NCBI RefSeq assembly: GCF_900129385.1
Contig: NZ_FQVO01000002.1
Span: forward strand, 341,144 to 405,143
Source of the DNA: Chryseobacterium takakiae
Lineage (GTDB): Bacteria; Bacteroidota; Bacteroidia; Flavobacteriales; Weeksellaceae
Reading direction: 5' to 3'
DNA length: 64,000 nt
Shown: positions 40,681 to 49,890 of the stretch, piece by piece
Position numbering within the stretch: position 1 is the first letter of the stretch
Layout of the letters: the number at the start of each line of letters is the position of its first letter
Translations under genes and position numbers: made by a program
Notes under the pieces: model-generated
Databases searched by the model: none
What the model was told of the DNA's origin: nothing
Seen by the model: only the letters and a program-made list of their open reading frames with translations

Positions 40681-42447
40681 TCATTCCTGTACGTTTTGAA
40701 GAATTTTTATTAAATCTACAGATGCAAGTGCAGGGAAAATATCAATTACTTTATTAAGAATAGCAAGTTTCAAGGTTTTATCTCCATCTTTATTATATGA
40801 ATTTAGCTCCGGAAATGCTTTTTTAATCGCTATTTCTAGCTGATGACCGTTATATAGTAGAAACCATTTTGGTAGATTTACAACTTGTCCATTTACCAAA
40901 TCACAGCTAAACATTTCTTCAGTTTCTACTTTACAGTGTTTTTTTATTTTATTTAATACTGCATCAATAATAATCTGCAATCTGTCATTGTCAAAATTTT
41001 GAAAACTTATATAATTTTCGTTTGTATTTAATCCAAGCTCATCTGGTTGTATTATACCTTCAATTAACATAAAGATTGCTAATAAGATAGGGTCAAGTAA
41101 ATAGTTTTCTATTGCATATCTATTTCCTTCTCCTAGAACTTTTATATATTCATTTGTGATATTATGGCTGTCAAAGTCAATGATACCAAATATAAATCTA
41201 TTGCCATTACCTCTTAAAGTATCACAAATATTAATTACCTGCTCACAATTAGAAATCTTTGTTCCATTTTTATTTGTTCTGCTTTCTCCAGAAGAAATAA
41301 ATGCTATGGAAATTTCGTCAATCAATTCCTTATTATAAATTTGATATAATCTTTCATAATAATCAACATCATTTTGGCTTTCAACAAAAACCTGTCTTCG
41401 ATTTTCATAGTTTACACTAAATGATGGAACCCCTTCTGTCAGAATCTTTAAAGCAGCATCTTTTGTTGTTTTCTTTATCACATCCTGATTGCGGTCCATT
41501 ACATATATACTATCCTCAGGACTTAAAGCAACGGTTGTTGGATTATGTGTTGTTAGTATAACCTTTATGTTTTTTTGATTTACAAATACTTCTTCAATGA
41601 CTTTTAGAAAATCTTTAATCATTGAAGGGTGAAGCCAGGCATCACATTCATCCATGAGCAATATCTTTGGAATTTTAAAATTTGAGTTAAAATTGAAAAT
41701 ACTCAGAATTGTTAAAATAATAACCTGCTCGCCAGATGACAATGAACTAAATACCATTTTTTCTCTAGATTTTTTATGTACAAAAAATACATGGAAATTA
41801 TCTAAATCGCTTACATCACTAGTTTCTATTTCATATTCTACTTGCATAGAATCAAACATTTTATTAACAGAATCCCAGGGAGCAATACCAAAAGTTTCTG
41901 CAAATTCTTCATCGGTAAGAAAGGAAACGTTTCTTCCCTTTGTATTTAAAAATTCATTATACGAATTTGTATGTAGTTTGTTAGCATACTCCAAACAATC
42001 CCAAAGAAAATCCAGATTGTATAGACCACCTCTGATATTAGCACTATTGACTGGGGTATATTTCATAAAATCATCTTCAGTTAATTCGTCAATTTTTTTA
42101 CCAGACATTTTAGCAATAATGTTAACGGTCTTTCTTAAAAAATCCTTTTGTCCTTTTTGCTCAAGAAAAAAGTCCGTCTTCTTGCCTTTATACATTTGAT
42201 AAATATCATAATGTCTGGCCGGATCATTCATTGATAAAGACTCCTGTGCTATATTAAAGGAATTGTTGTTTAATAGAGTAATCAAGGAATCATTAGATGT
42301 AATATCATTAGAAATAGTTTGGGATTTTATTCCTTTTAATAGATTGGTTTTACCAGATCCATTTTTTCCCGTAATAACTGTGAAATTCGGTAGCTCTTTC
42401 TCAAAATTAGGGAAAAATAAATAGGGACTTTTAAGTGTTAGTTTCAT
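40681..42447 (-). CDS. AAA ATPase fused to a DUF4435/TOPRIM-like domain (candidate anti-phage protein)
   Basis: A 588-aa soluble protein. Residues 1-335 form an SMC/ABC-like AAA ATPase: Walker A GKNGSGKT (27-34), signature LSSGEQ (236-241), Walker B KILLMDECDAWLH (261-273) and H-loop TTHNPT (299-304). Residues ~350-588 look TOPRIM-like/DUF4435: VFVESQNDVDYYERLY (acidic E356), FGIIDFDSHN (D424, D426) and RYAIENYLLDP (444-454). The pairing resembles OLD-family nucleases and, in particular, PARIS, where AriA (ATPase) and AriB (DUF4435) may be fused. It is a solitary gene next to tRNA-Cys with its own promoter. A defence role is inference. Confidence 0.8.
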   Translation of the reverse strand: MKLTLKSPYLFFPNFEKELPNFTVITGKNGSGKTNLLKGIKSQTISNDITSNDSLITLLNNNSFNIAQESLSMNDPARHYDIYQMYKGKKTDFFLEQKGQKDFLRKTVNIIAKMSGKKIDELTEDDFMKYTPVNSANIRGGLYNLDFLWDCLEYANKLHTNSYNEFLNTKGRNVSFLTDEEFAETFGIAPWDSVNKMFDSMQVEYEIETSDVSDLDNFHVFFVHKKSREKMVFSSLSSGEQVIILTILSIFNFNSNFKIPKILLMDECDAWLHPSMIKDFLKVIEEVFVNQKNIKVILTTHNPTTVALSPEDSIYVMDRNQDVIKKTTKDAALKILTEGVPSFSVNYENRRQVFVESQNDVDYYERLYQIYNKELIDEISIAFISSGESRTNKNGTKISNCEQVINICDTLRGNGNRFIFGIIDFDSHNITNEYIKVLGEGNRYAIENYLLDPILLAIFMLIEGIIQPDELGLNTNENYISFQNFDNDRLQIIIDAVLNKIKKHCKVETEEMFSCDLVNGQVVNLPKWFLLYNGHQLEIAIKKAFPELNSYNKDGDKTLKLAILNKVIDIFPALASVDLIKILQNVQE

Positions 42448-42463
42448 AGTTCTTTAGTTTTTC

Positions 42464-42471
42464 CAAAAATA
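42464..42471 (-). promoter_or_regulatory. Promoter -7 element TATTTTTG for the AAA-DUF4435 gene
   Basis: Minus-strand exact TAnnTTTG, 17 bases before the ATG at 42447. Confidence 0.55.
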
Positions 42472-42640
42472 CAAAAACTTGATTCATTTTCACACTCAAT
42501 CCAATTGATCTATATTTTTTTCCTTAGTCTTACGGCTAGGGATTTGTCACTAAATTTTATATCATAAAGATAAAAATTTATGAAAATTTAATAGTTTGAT
42601 AGTGATCCTTGATTTTTAGATAACGAAAAGTATAAGAAGC

Positions 42641-42669
42641 AAAAAACCTCTCTGGGATTAGAGAGGTTT
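42641..42669 (-). terminator. Terminator of the tRNA-Cys gene
   Basis: AAACCTCTCT (42644-42653), loop GGGATT, AGAGAGGTTT (42660-42669). On the minus strand the U-run follows (A-run 42641-42646). It starts two bases after the tRNA. Confidence 0.88.
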
Positions 42670-42670
42670 G

Positions 42671-42741
42671 AGGTACCTAGCGGATTCGAACCGCTGTAGA
42701 TGGTGTTGCAGACCACTGCCTAGCCGCTCGGCCAAAGTACC
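42671..42741 (-). tRNA. tRNA-Cys (anticodon GCA)
   Basis: A 71-base cloverleaf on the minus strand. Acceptor GGTACTT pairs with AGGTACC; the D arm is GCC GAGCGGCTA GGC. The anticodon arm is GTGGT CTGCAAC ACCAT with GCA in the middle of the loop. The T arm is AGCGG TTCGAAT CCGCT, with discriminator base U as usual for Cys. CCA is not encoded. It has a full promoter upstream and a terminator close downstream. tRNA genes are common insertion points; the accessory AAA-DUF4435 gene lies on its 3' side, but no attachment repeat of the tRNA end was seen. Confidence 0.95.
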
Positions 42742-42765
42742 ATGTCTTTACCATTTTTAGGTGTG

Positions 42766-42795
42766 CAAATATAACAAAATATCTGATTCAACAAA
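42766..42795 (-). promoter_or_regulatory. Full Bacteroidota promoter of tRNA-Cys
   Basis: On the minus strand TTTG (42795-42792) and TATATTTG (42773-42766) are separated by 18 bases, matching the -33/-7 consensus. Transcription would begin near 42759, 18 bases before the tRNA. Confidence 0.7.
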
Positions 42796-42801
42796 AATTT
42801 T

Positions 42802-43308
42802 TCAGGCGATTTCTTTCACCCCGATGTTTTCAATTTCTCTTTTCATCTGGGTTTCAGTCGTATATTTTTTTATATCAATCACGCGGGTATCGCTCCAGCT
42901 GTCGTGCCATCCGTTTTCGCCCAGAAAAGATAAGGCATCAAAAGGTACTATTCTTGAAAATGTGCGACCTAATATTTGCATGAATGTCGGTTTTTCTCCA
43001 TCTATGCTGATAACTTTTGTTCCTGTAATATATTTTGCGAGTGTTCTTCCCAGATAATATTCCATCAGACAATAATAGGAGAATATGTAAGTAAGGTAAA
43101 TGAGTATGAAAACAAAATCCATACTGGTATTTTCCTCTTCAAAACTTTCATCTATATTCTCATTAAAAAGAGTGGCATTTAATATTCCAAAGATAAAAAT
43201 AGTTCCATAAAAAATGACCTATATAAAGATTCTATCCAGAATGTACTCTGCAAATCTTTGCCATTTTGTAGCTCTGTTATTGTCTACTACGCGTAAATAT
43301 TTTCTCAT
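42802..43308 (-). pseudogene. RDD-family membrane protein interrupted by an in-frame amber codon
   Basis: From ATG 43308 the frame reads MRKYLRVVDNNRATKWQRF then AEYILDRIFI. It then hits TAG (43221-43219, codon 30) and continues in the same frame to 42802 (YYLGRTLAKYITGTKVISIDG, LGRTFSRIVPFDALSFLG). Ignoring the stop, the product is a normal-looking 168-aa RDD protein. The pre-stop RFAEYILDRIF and post-stop YxLGRTLAKxITGTKV are both RDD hallmarks. An internal ATG at 43122 could restart a 106-aa C-terminal piece lacking the first helix. One base change explains the break, so it may be a recent mutation or a sequencing error. Confidence 0.8.
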
Positions 43309-43323
43309 GCTCGTTTATTAGTT

Positions 43324-44688
43324 TTAAATTCCGTTTACTATAAGTTTTAATGTAGCTTTTGTATCAATTACGACGGTAATTCCGGATGGATTCATCAGGA
43401 TTTTTCCCGGTTGCAAAATAAACACTTTTCCAGACATTTTCAGCCCTTTATAATATTCTTTGTTGAAGGCTTCTTCAATACTTCTCCGGGAACTGTTTTC
43501 CAGATCCTGGGTTGGAATGCCATATTCTTCCTCAATCATTTTTACAATTCTTCCGCGGAACAGCAGGGTAGCTGTTTTCTGTAATATATTGGATGTTTTC
43601 AATCTGAATTTGGTTTCGGACAGCACAATTTTCTTTTTGCTGTCGTCATATACCGGAACTCCCGAAATAAAAGCTGTTCCGTTAACATAACCTTCCGTTT
43701 CCGCCTCTATCATCACCCTGTTGTCTTCACCGTACACTTTTATATCTTTAATCTTTACCGAAGAACCTCGTATATCATATTCTTTATTCAGGAACATATT
43801 CCGGGCAATAGCGGTTGCTTCCGTAAAAGGAATATTAGCCGTAGTCTGAAGCAAGAACTGATTTGCCAGTGAAGCAGCAAAGGCAAAGTCCGAAGCAGAT
43901 TTTACAACCTCTGAAGGCATTGGTTTATTACCTGTAAAAGTTTCTGAGTAAATATCTATCCCAAGACTGGTGTTGATCTGATTCGCATAAAACTGCAACG
44001 GCGTTACCTGGACATTAATCGGTGTAATCTTCAGCCACGTATTATATTCTTCGGAAATCTGAAACGGGTTTGCAAAAACATTCCAAGCCATCACAGCGTA
44101 ATTCTGGAAATTCAGCTGTCCGGCCATTTGCTGGTCGATCGTAGTGCAGAATTTCTTCTGCTGTTCTACAAGGCTTTTTTCTACCAGCGACGTTATGGGA
44201 ATTTCAATCTTTCCAAAATCAAGCACAGGTTTAGTTACCCATCTGAATCCATTGGGACGGGTCTGCGTAAGAATTGTCCAGTTGTTTTTTAAACTGATGG
44301 AAGTATTGAAAGACATCACCGTTTCAAAAGTCGTGTTTTGATAAGTATACAATCCGAGGGTTCCGATGCCTTTTTCTGCCCAGATTTTCAACGGCACTTC
44401 AATCAGGATGTTCTGGTTAGTGCCGCCTACAAGTCGTATCGGGCGTGTTTTCCAGACTTTTACCTTGAACTGGTCATTGTTGTTATCGGTATAAGAATCG
44501 TCCTGATAAATAAGCTCTTTTACGGAAGCATTAATCATGTTGCTGATTTCGGAAAGGGGAATGGTAACCGGCATCGTGATGCTGGATTTTAACTTCGGAA
44601 AATTATAAGCAGGTGTCTGACTGGCGGTATTCGTCTGTCCGCAAATGCTTATAACAGCTAAAAGAAATAGGAGCTTGATGAATTTCAA
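43324..44688 (-). CDS. DUF4403 family protein
   Basis: A 454-aa exported protein with signal peptide MKFIKLLFLLAVISICGQ. Two tandem beta-rich halves, each with an initial SxxxxPVxIPLxEI-like strand (MPVTIPLSEISNMINASVKELIY), recall lipid-binding BPI/TULIP-like folds. Family motifs seen are WTILTQTRPNGFRWVTKPVLDFG and LDFGKIEIPITSLVEKSL. Function is unknown; lipid transport across the envelope is speculative. It lies downstream of folB on the same strand (32-base gap) and may be the last gene of the thr-folB transcript. Confidence 0.82.
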   Translation of the reverse strand: MKFIKLLFLLAVISICGQTNTASQTPAYNFPKLKSSITMPVTIPLSEISNMINASVKELIYQDDSYTDNNNDQFKVKVWKTRPIRLVGGTNQNILIEVPLKIWAEKGIGTLGLYTYQNTTFETVMSFNTSISLKNNWTILTQTRPNGFRWVTKPVLDFGKIEIPITSLVEKSLVEQQKKFCTTIDQQMAGQLNFQNYAVMAWNVFANPFQISEEYNTWLKITPINVQVTPLQFYANQINTSLGIDIYSETFTGNKPMPSEVVKSASDFAFAASLANQFLLQTTANIPFTEATAIARNMFLNKEYDIRGSSVKIKDIKVYGEDNRVMIEAETEGYVNGTAFISGVPVYDDSKKKIVLSETKFRLKTSNILQKTATLLFRGRIVKMIEEEYGIPTQDLENSSRRSIEEAFNKEYYKGLKMSGKVFILQPGKILMNPSGITVVIDTKATLKLIVNGI

Positions 44689-44720
44689 TACTTATGTTTT
44701 TTAACGAAAATAATAAATTT

Positions 44721-45089
44721 TTAATGATCGGGCTTAAAACTTTTTTCCAGCTCAATGCCTGCTCCCTTCATTTCACCTTTCATCGGCGGGGAAGTTTTGG
44801 TAATTTTTAGTCGGATATAGGAAATTTCCTTGAATTTTTCGTGGATTTTTGAAATGATTCTTCCGGCTACATGCTCCAGTAATTTAGACTTGATTTTCAT
44901 TTCGTTATGAATGATTTCATTAATGTCGGCATAACTGATCGTATCCTCAAGATCGTCTGATTCTGCTGCTTTCCAAAGATCTGTATGAATTTCCACATTG
45001 AGCAGGTAGTAGGTGCCAATGATGTTTTCTTCCGGTAAAACCCCGTGATAGGCATATATTTTTACGTCTTCAAGATAAATCTTGCTCAT
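44721..45089 (-). CDS. folB: Dihydroneopterin aldolase
   Basis: A 122-aa enzyme of folate synthesis that cleaves 7,8-dihydroneopterin to 6-hydroxymethyl-dihydropterin and glycolaldehyde. Conserved signatures are VKIYAYHGVLPEENIIGTYY (active-site Tyr/Glu), DTISYADINEII, LLEHVAGRII, and the terminal KTSPPMKGEMKGAGIELEK. The ATG overlaps the thrC stop by four bases (ATGA), so it is translationally coupled to thrC. Confidence 0.94.
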   Translation of the reverse strand: MSKIYLEDVKIYAYHGVLPEENIIGTYYLLNVEIHTDLWKAAESDDLEDTISYADINEIIHNEMKIKSKLLEHVAGRIISKIHEKFKEISYIRLKITKTSPPMKGEMKGAGIELEKSFKPDH

Positions 45090-46402
45090 AATTCTTGTTG
45101 ATTTTTATACAGCAAAAATCGCTTTAATTCTGCAAAGTCCGGTTGTATTTCAATACTTTTTTTCTCTTTTTTCATTAAGCTTTCTAAAGATTCAGGAAGG
45201 TCTATTGTTTCATGCGTTGCTTTTTCCACTGCATCAGGAAATTTTACAGGGTGGGCCGTGCCCAGAATAAAGCCTTTTTTACCGGGGTTTTCGCTCAAAT
45301 ACTGTTCCATCGCGGTGTACGCTACCGCACTGTGAGGTTCAAGCAGATAGTGATCTTTTTCATATACTTTCTTAATTGTTTCCAATGTTTTTTTATCATC
45401 AATAGAATACCCTGAAATCTTGTTCCTTAATTGCTTAAATTCATAATTGAAAAGTTCAAGAATACGGATGAAATTACTGGGGTTTCCTACATCCATCGCA
45501 TTCGAAAGGGTAGCAATCGTTTCTTTAGCTTCTAGTTTTTGTGTTCTTAGATACTGTGGAACCACATCATTTTCATTACAGGCCGCAATGAAATGTTCAG
45601 CAGGAAGGCCTCTGAAATGAGCCAGGATTCCGGCGCAGATATTTCCGAAATTTCCGCTGGGAACACAGATAACAGGATTTTCTTTTTCTAGTTTCTTCCA
45701 TTGTTTCAAAGCCAAGAAGTAATAAATCTGCTGAGGAAGCCACCTTGCTACATTGATCGAGTTGGCCGAAGTTAAAAACAAGGTTGAACTTATTTCATCA
45801 TCTGAAAAAGCCTGTTTTACCAAACGCTGACAATCATCAAAACTACTGTCAACTTCCAAAGCGGAAATATTTTCACCAAGAGCCGTCAATTGCTTTTCCT
45901 GAACTTCACTTACCCGGTTTTTAGGATAAAGAATGACCACATTAATATTTTTGGTTTTGTAAAATCCATGGGCAACCGCGCCTCCGGTGTCTCCTGAAGT
46001 GGCAGCTAAAACCGTTACTTTTTTATTTTCATTGCTCATAAAATAGGAAAGACAACGGCTCATAAATTTAGCTCCGACGTCTTTAAAAGCCAGCGTCGGT
46101 CCATGGAAAAGTTCCAGTGAATACATTTGTTCGTTAATTCTTTTTAAAGGAATTTCAAAATGGATGGTTTCTGAAACAATTTGTTTCAAAACATCAGATG
46201 AAATTGTATCTCCCACAAAATCCTTCATGCATTGAAAAGCAATTTCCTCATCGGAATATTGATATAAATTTTCAATAAAATCTTTATCAAACTGCGGGAT
46301 GAATTCAGGGAAAAACAAACCTTTCTCTTTTCCCTGTCCCTTTATGGCAGCTGTTTTAAAATCAACAACTTCTGTTTTATCTTTTAAATTGTAATACTTC
46401 AT
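45086..46402 (-). CDS. thrC: Threonine synthase
   Basis: A 438-aa PLP enzyme converting O-phosphohomoserine to threonine. The PLP lysine is in GPTLAFKDVGAKFMSR. The phosphate-binding loop is VLAATSGDTGGAVAHGF, and CVPSGNFGNICAG follows. An N-terminal domain (TAAIKGQGKEKGLFFPEFIP) is of the usual bacterial type. It lies 7 bases after thrB and overlaps folB. Part of thrA-thrB-thrC-folB. Confidence 0.96.
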   Translation of the reverse strand: MKYYNLKDKTEVVDFKTAAIKGQGKEKGLFFPEFIPQFDKDFIENLYQYSDEEIAFQCMKDFVGDTISSDVLKQIVSETIHFEIPLKRINEQMYSLELFHGPTLAFKDVGAKFMSRCLSYFMSNENKKVTVLAATSGDTGGAVAHGFYKTKNINVVILYPKNRVSEVQEKQLTALGENISALEVDSSFDDCQRLVKQAFSDDEISSTLFLTSANSINVARWLPQQIYYFLALKQWKKLEKENPVICVPSGNFGNICAGILAHFRGLPAEHFIAACNENDVVPQYLRTQKLEAKETIATLSNAMDVGNPSNFIRILELFNYEFKQLRNKISGYSIDDKKTLETIKKVYEKDHYLLEPHSAVAYTAMEQYLSENPGKKGFILGTAHPVKFPDAVEKATHETIDLPESLESLMKKEKKSIEIQPDFAELKRFLLYKNQQEL

Positions 46403-46409
46403 TGTTCAA

Positions 46410-47333
46410 TTAATTTTCAATGATTTTGATTCCTGTCGGATTTATTTTTGATACATATACGAAGCTTTCAATAACGATTTCATCATACACAGATTTCATC
46501 ATTTCTTCTATTTTTTGTGAAGTTTCTTCTTTTTCAGAAAGCATAAAAATCGATGGCCCGGAACCTGAAATTCCTCCTCCTAAAGCTCCGAGCTTCAGGC
46601 TTTTTTCTTTAATTTCATTAAATTTCGGGATCAGAATACTTCTGATCGGTTCTACAATCACGTCATTCAGACTTCTACCAATCAGCCCCACATCATTTTT
46701 TTGAATTCCGGCTACCAATCCCGCAATATTGCCCCATTGTTCTATGGCATCTTTCAAAAGGATATTCTTTTTCAGAATCTGTCTGGCATCGGAAGTTTTT
46801 ACTTCAACCTGCGGGTGAACTGCCGTCACGAATAAATCGGGAGCATTCAACGGGATGATATCCACAGGATGGGATGATTTCACTAAAGTTATTCCACCAA
46901 AAATGCAGGGCGCAATATTATCCGCATGTTTCACGCCGGAAGCCAGTTCTTCACCAAACATGGCAAAATAAACCAGCTCTTCCCTGCTAAAAATATTTCC
47001 CAGCAAAGCATTGGCTCCCACAGCTGCTCCTGCTGCACTTGCCGCACTTGATCCCAGCCCGCTTCCCGGTTTTATCTTTTTATTAATGATGGCTTCAAAG
47101 CCATTTTTCAAATGTAAATGTTCCTGAATTTTTAATAAAACGACTCCCGCAACGTTCTTTGAAGGTTCTTCCGGCAATCCGAAATCGTCAAGATGTCTGA
47201 TGATAATTTCAGGGGTTTCCAATAATCTGATTTCCATTTCATCATACGGTTCATGAATGGCCATTCCCAAAATATCGAATCCGCATACCAAATTGGCAAC
47301 CGTTGCAGGAGCTTGTAATTTCACTTTTTTCAT
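46410..47333 (-). CDS. thrB: Homoserine kinase
   Basis: A 307-aa GHMP-fold kinase that phosphorylates homoserine. The ATP loop is PGSGLGSSAASAAGAAVGANALLG, the N-terminal strand is LQAPATVANLVCGFDILGMA, and the C-terminal GHMP glycine motif is GALGGGISGSGPSIFML. ATG 47333 gives the standard N terminus. The longer frame to 47408 would run into thrA, which ends at 47344, so the true gap is 10 bases. Confidence 0.96.
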   Translation of the reverse strand: MKKVKLQAPATVANLVCGFDILGMAIHEPYDEMEIRLLETPEIIIRHLDDFGLPEEPSKNVAGVVLLKIQEHLHLKNGFEAIINKKIKPGSGLGSSAASAAGAAVGANALLGNIFSREELVYFAMFGEELASGVKHADNIAPCIFGGITLVKSSHPVDIIPLNAPDLFVTAVHPQVEVKTSDARQILKKNILLKDAIEQWGNIAGLVAGIQKNDVGLIGRSLNDVIVEPIRSILIPKFNEIKEKSLKLGALGGGISGSGPSIFMLSEKEETSQKIEEMMKSVYDEIVIESFVYVSKINPTGIKIIEN

Positions 47334-47343
47334 AATTAAATTT

Positions 47344-49794
47344 TTAAACAGAACGAACAATATCGGCGAAAACTCCACTTGCGGTAACTTCGGCGCCTGC
47401 TCCGGCACCTTTTACCACCAAAGGCTGCTCGGAATATCTCAATGTTTTAAAAATCACAATATTATCTTTCCCATACAAATGGAAAAGATCACTTCCGGGG
47501 TCAATATGCTGTAACCCGACTTTTGCTTTTCCATCTTTAAATTCGGCTACATATTTTAAAATTTTTCCATCATTTTTAGCCTTTTCAAATAAATTTTTAA
47601 AATGATTTTCATATTTGGCGAGGACGTGGTAAAAATCTTCAACGGTACCTTTCATGCATTCTTCAGGAAGGAAACTTTCATTTTTAATTTCATTAAATTC
47701 TAAAGAATAGCCGGCTTCTCTTGCCAGAATTAAAATTTTTCGGGCAACATCGGTTCCAGCCAGATCCAGTCTGGGATCGGGTTCTGTGTAACCTTCTTTT
47801 TGAGCTTGTGCTACAATTTCGGAAAAAGGCCTTTTTGTATCATAATTGTTAAAAACAAAATTTAAAGTCCCGCTTAATACCGCTTTAATAGAAGTTATTT
47901 TATCACCACTGCTTATCAGGTCATTAATCGTTCCGATGATGGGAAGTCCGGCTCCTACATTGGTTTCAAAGAAAAATTTGCAGTTGTGGTTTCGGGCAAT
48001 ATTTTTTAAATTTTTATAATGTTGAAAATCGGAAGAAGCGGCAATTTTATTACAAGCTACAATATTCACGCTCTTTTTTAGCAGTTTTTCATAAATATCC
48101 GCAACTTCCGAGCTTGCAGTAACATCTACAAAAACAGAATTTCTTAAGTTTCTTGAAATAATTTCCAGGGCAAACTTTTCTTGAGAAGCCTCTTCACCAT
48201 TTTGGTTAAAATCTTTATATTCATTTTTTGAGAGTCCTTTGTCAGAGAAAATCATTTTACGACTATTGGAAAGTCCTGCAATTTTTAAATTAATGAAAAG
48301 GTTTTCTTTAAGATATTCGTTCTGATCAAAGATTTGCTCAATTAATTTCTTTCCGACGTTTCCTGTTCCGCAGATGTAAAGATGAACCTGTTTTATTTCC
48401 GATTCGAAAAATTCTTCATGCAAAACATTCACGGCTTTTTTACTATCTTTTTCTGAAATGACGATACTGATGTTTTTCTCCGAAGAACCCTGTGCAATAG
48501 CACGGATATTAATGCCGTTATTCCCTAAACATCCGAACATTTTTGCGCTTACACCGCTTCTGCTCTTCATATTTTCACCCACCAAAGCAATAATTGAAAG
48601 ATGGGTTTCAATTTTCACAGGCTCAATTCTGTTGAGTTTTACATCATCTTCAAAAGCGGAATTAATAGCATTTTTTGCATTATAAACATCTTTTTCATGA
48701 ATAGCAACTGTAATGGAATGTTCGGATGAACTTTGTGTAATGAGAATAACATTTACTTTTTCATGGCTTAAGCATTGAAATAATTTTGCGGAAAATCCGG
48801 GAATTCCGATCATTCCGCTTCCTTCCAAAGTTAATAGAGCAATGTCGCTCATATTTGAAATTCCCACTGCAATCTGCTGATTTTCAATATCGGATCTTTG
48901 TAACTGATGGGAAATTAATGTTCCGGATTCATTTGGTTTAAAAGTGTTTTTAATTCTTAAATCAATATTTTTCATCATGACCGGCTGAATGGTAGGAGGA
49001 TACAGAACTTTTGCTCCAAAATGAGAAAGTTCCATTGCTTCTGCATACGAAATTTCAGGTATTGGCTTTGCGTTGGAAACAAGCCGGGGATCGGCAGTCA
49101 TCATTCCGCTTACATCTGTCCAGATCTGAAGTTCATCTGCATTGATGCTTGAAGCAATGATTGAAGCCGTATAATCTGAACCGCCTCGTCCTAATGTTGT
49201 GGCGTTGCCTTTTTCATCTTTGGCAATAAATCCGGGAGCGATAATAATCCGGTTTTTATTTTTATCTAAAAATTTTACCAGATTATTTTCTGTGGCTTCA
49301 AAATGTACTTTTGCATTGGTGTAATTGCTGTCTGTAAGAATATACTCAGCAGAATTCATCCACATTACATCCAGTCCTTTGTGTTGTAATCCTGCCGCAA
49401 TAATATTTGATGAAAGAAATTCACCGTAAGAACTAACTTTGTCTTTAATTCTATCGGTAAATTCTCCTAATACGAATATTCCGCTGCAAATATCTTCCAG
49501 GTCGTTAAAATGTTTTTTAACAAAGCTTAACCATGAACTTTGATCCAGAACAGGAATTAATTCTTTAACCAGATCCAAATGCTTTTTTTCAAGATTTTTA
49601 ATAAGCTGAAGATAATTTTCATCATGTTGAGAGGCTGATTCTGCTGCTTTTATCAATTGATCGGTTACGCCGTGAAGCGCTGAAACTACAACAACAATTC
49701 TGCTTTTCAGGGATTCTTTCTTTATAATATCTTCAGCCTGCAGTATATTTTGGGCATTGGCAACAGAAGTTCCGCCAAATTTTAAAACTTTCAT
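47344..49794 (-). CDS. thrA: Bifunctional aspartate kinase/homoserine dehydrogenase
   Basis: An 816-aa fusion catalysing the first and third steps of threonine synthesis. The N-terminal aspartokinase starts KVLKFGGTSVANAQNI and has TLGRGGSDYTASIIA. Two ACT domains (SDIALLTLEGSGMIGIPGFSA; LIITQSSSE-like and SIIALVGENMKSRSGVSAKMF) give allosteric threonine control. The homoserine dehydrogenase begins with the NAD(P) motif CGTGNVGKKLIEQIF and has VGAGLPIIGTINDLISSGDKI and the catalytic FDPRLDL-like EPDPRLDLAGTDVARKIL. First gene of thrABC-folB, with a Thr-rich leader peptide upstream. Confidence 0.96.
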   Translation of the reverse strand: MKVLKFGGTSVANAQNILQAEDIIKKESLKSRIVVVVSALHGVTDQLIKAAESASQHDENYLQLIKNLEKKHLDLVKELIPVLDQSSWLSFVKKHFNDLEDICSGIFVLGEFTDRIKDKVSSYGEFLSSNIIAAGLQHKGLDVMWMNSAEYILTDSNYTNAKVHFEATENNLVKFLDKNKNRIIIAPGFIAKDEKGNATTLGRGGSDYTASIIASSINADELQIWTDVSGMMTADPRLVSNAKPIPEISYAEAMELSHFGAKVLYPPTIQPVMMKNIDLRIKNTFKPNESGTLISHQLQRSDIENQQIAVGISNMSDIALLTLEGSGMIGIPGFSAKLFQCLSHEKVNVILITQSSSEHSITVAIHEKDVYNAKNAINSAFEDDVKLNRIEPVKIETHLSIIALVGENMKSRSGVSAKMFGCLGNNGINIRAIAQGSSEKNISIVISEKDSKKAVNVLHEEFFESEIKQVHLYICGTGNVGKKLIEQIFDQNEYLKENLFINLKIAGLSNSRKMIFSDKGLSKNEYKDFNQNGEEASQEKFALEIISRNLRNSVFVDVTASSEVADIYEKLLKKSVNIVACNKIAASSDFQHYKNLKNIARNHNCKFFFETNVGAGLPIIGTINDLISSGDKITSIKAVLSGTLNFVFNNYDTKRPFSEIVAQAQKEGYTEPDPRLDLAGTDVARKILILAREAGYSLEFNEIKNESFLPEECMKGTVEDFYHVLAKYENHFKNLFEKAKNDGKILKYVAEFKDGKAKVGLQHIDPGSDLFHLYGKDNIVIFKTLRYSEQPLVVKGAGAGAEVTASGVFADIVRSV

Positions 49795-49873
49795 AATGTT
49801 TATTTTGAGTTAGGAAAAATGAATTTTACTCTTCAGAAAAAGAGTACATGCCTGTGAATGATATGTGAAAATT

Positions 49874-49890
49874 TACCCCGTTATGGGGTA
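49874..49890 (-). promoter_or_regulatory. Candidate attenuator hairpin of the thr operon
   Basis: On the minus strand TACCCC and GGGGTA pair around ATAAC, followed by AAATTTT. The 5' arm contains the last Thr and the Pro codon of the leader peptide, and its loop holds the UAA stop. A ribosome stalled on the Thr codons would cover this arm. A second hairpin (TACTCTT with AAGAGTA, 49827-49846) lies downstream, followed by T-rich sequence. Which of the two acts as terminator is not certain. Confidence 0.5.

Noticed and set aside
42671..42741. tRNA-Cys as an attachment site for an integrated island carrying the AAA-DUF4435 gene
   Set aside because: I found no direct repeat of the tRNA 3' end and no integrase nearby, so integration cannot be supported from this sequence.
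47334..47408. Longer homoserine kinase start
   Set aside because: It would overlap the end of thrA and adds sequence not found at the start of GHMP homoserine kinases.
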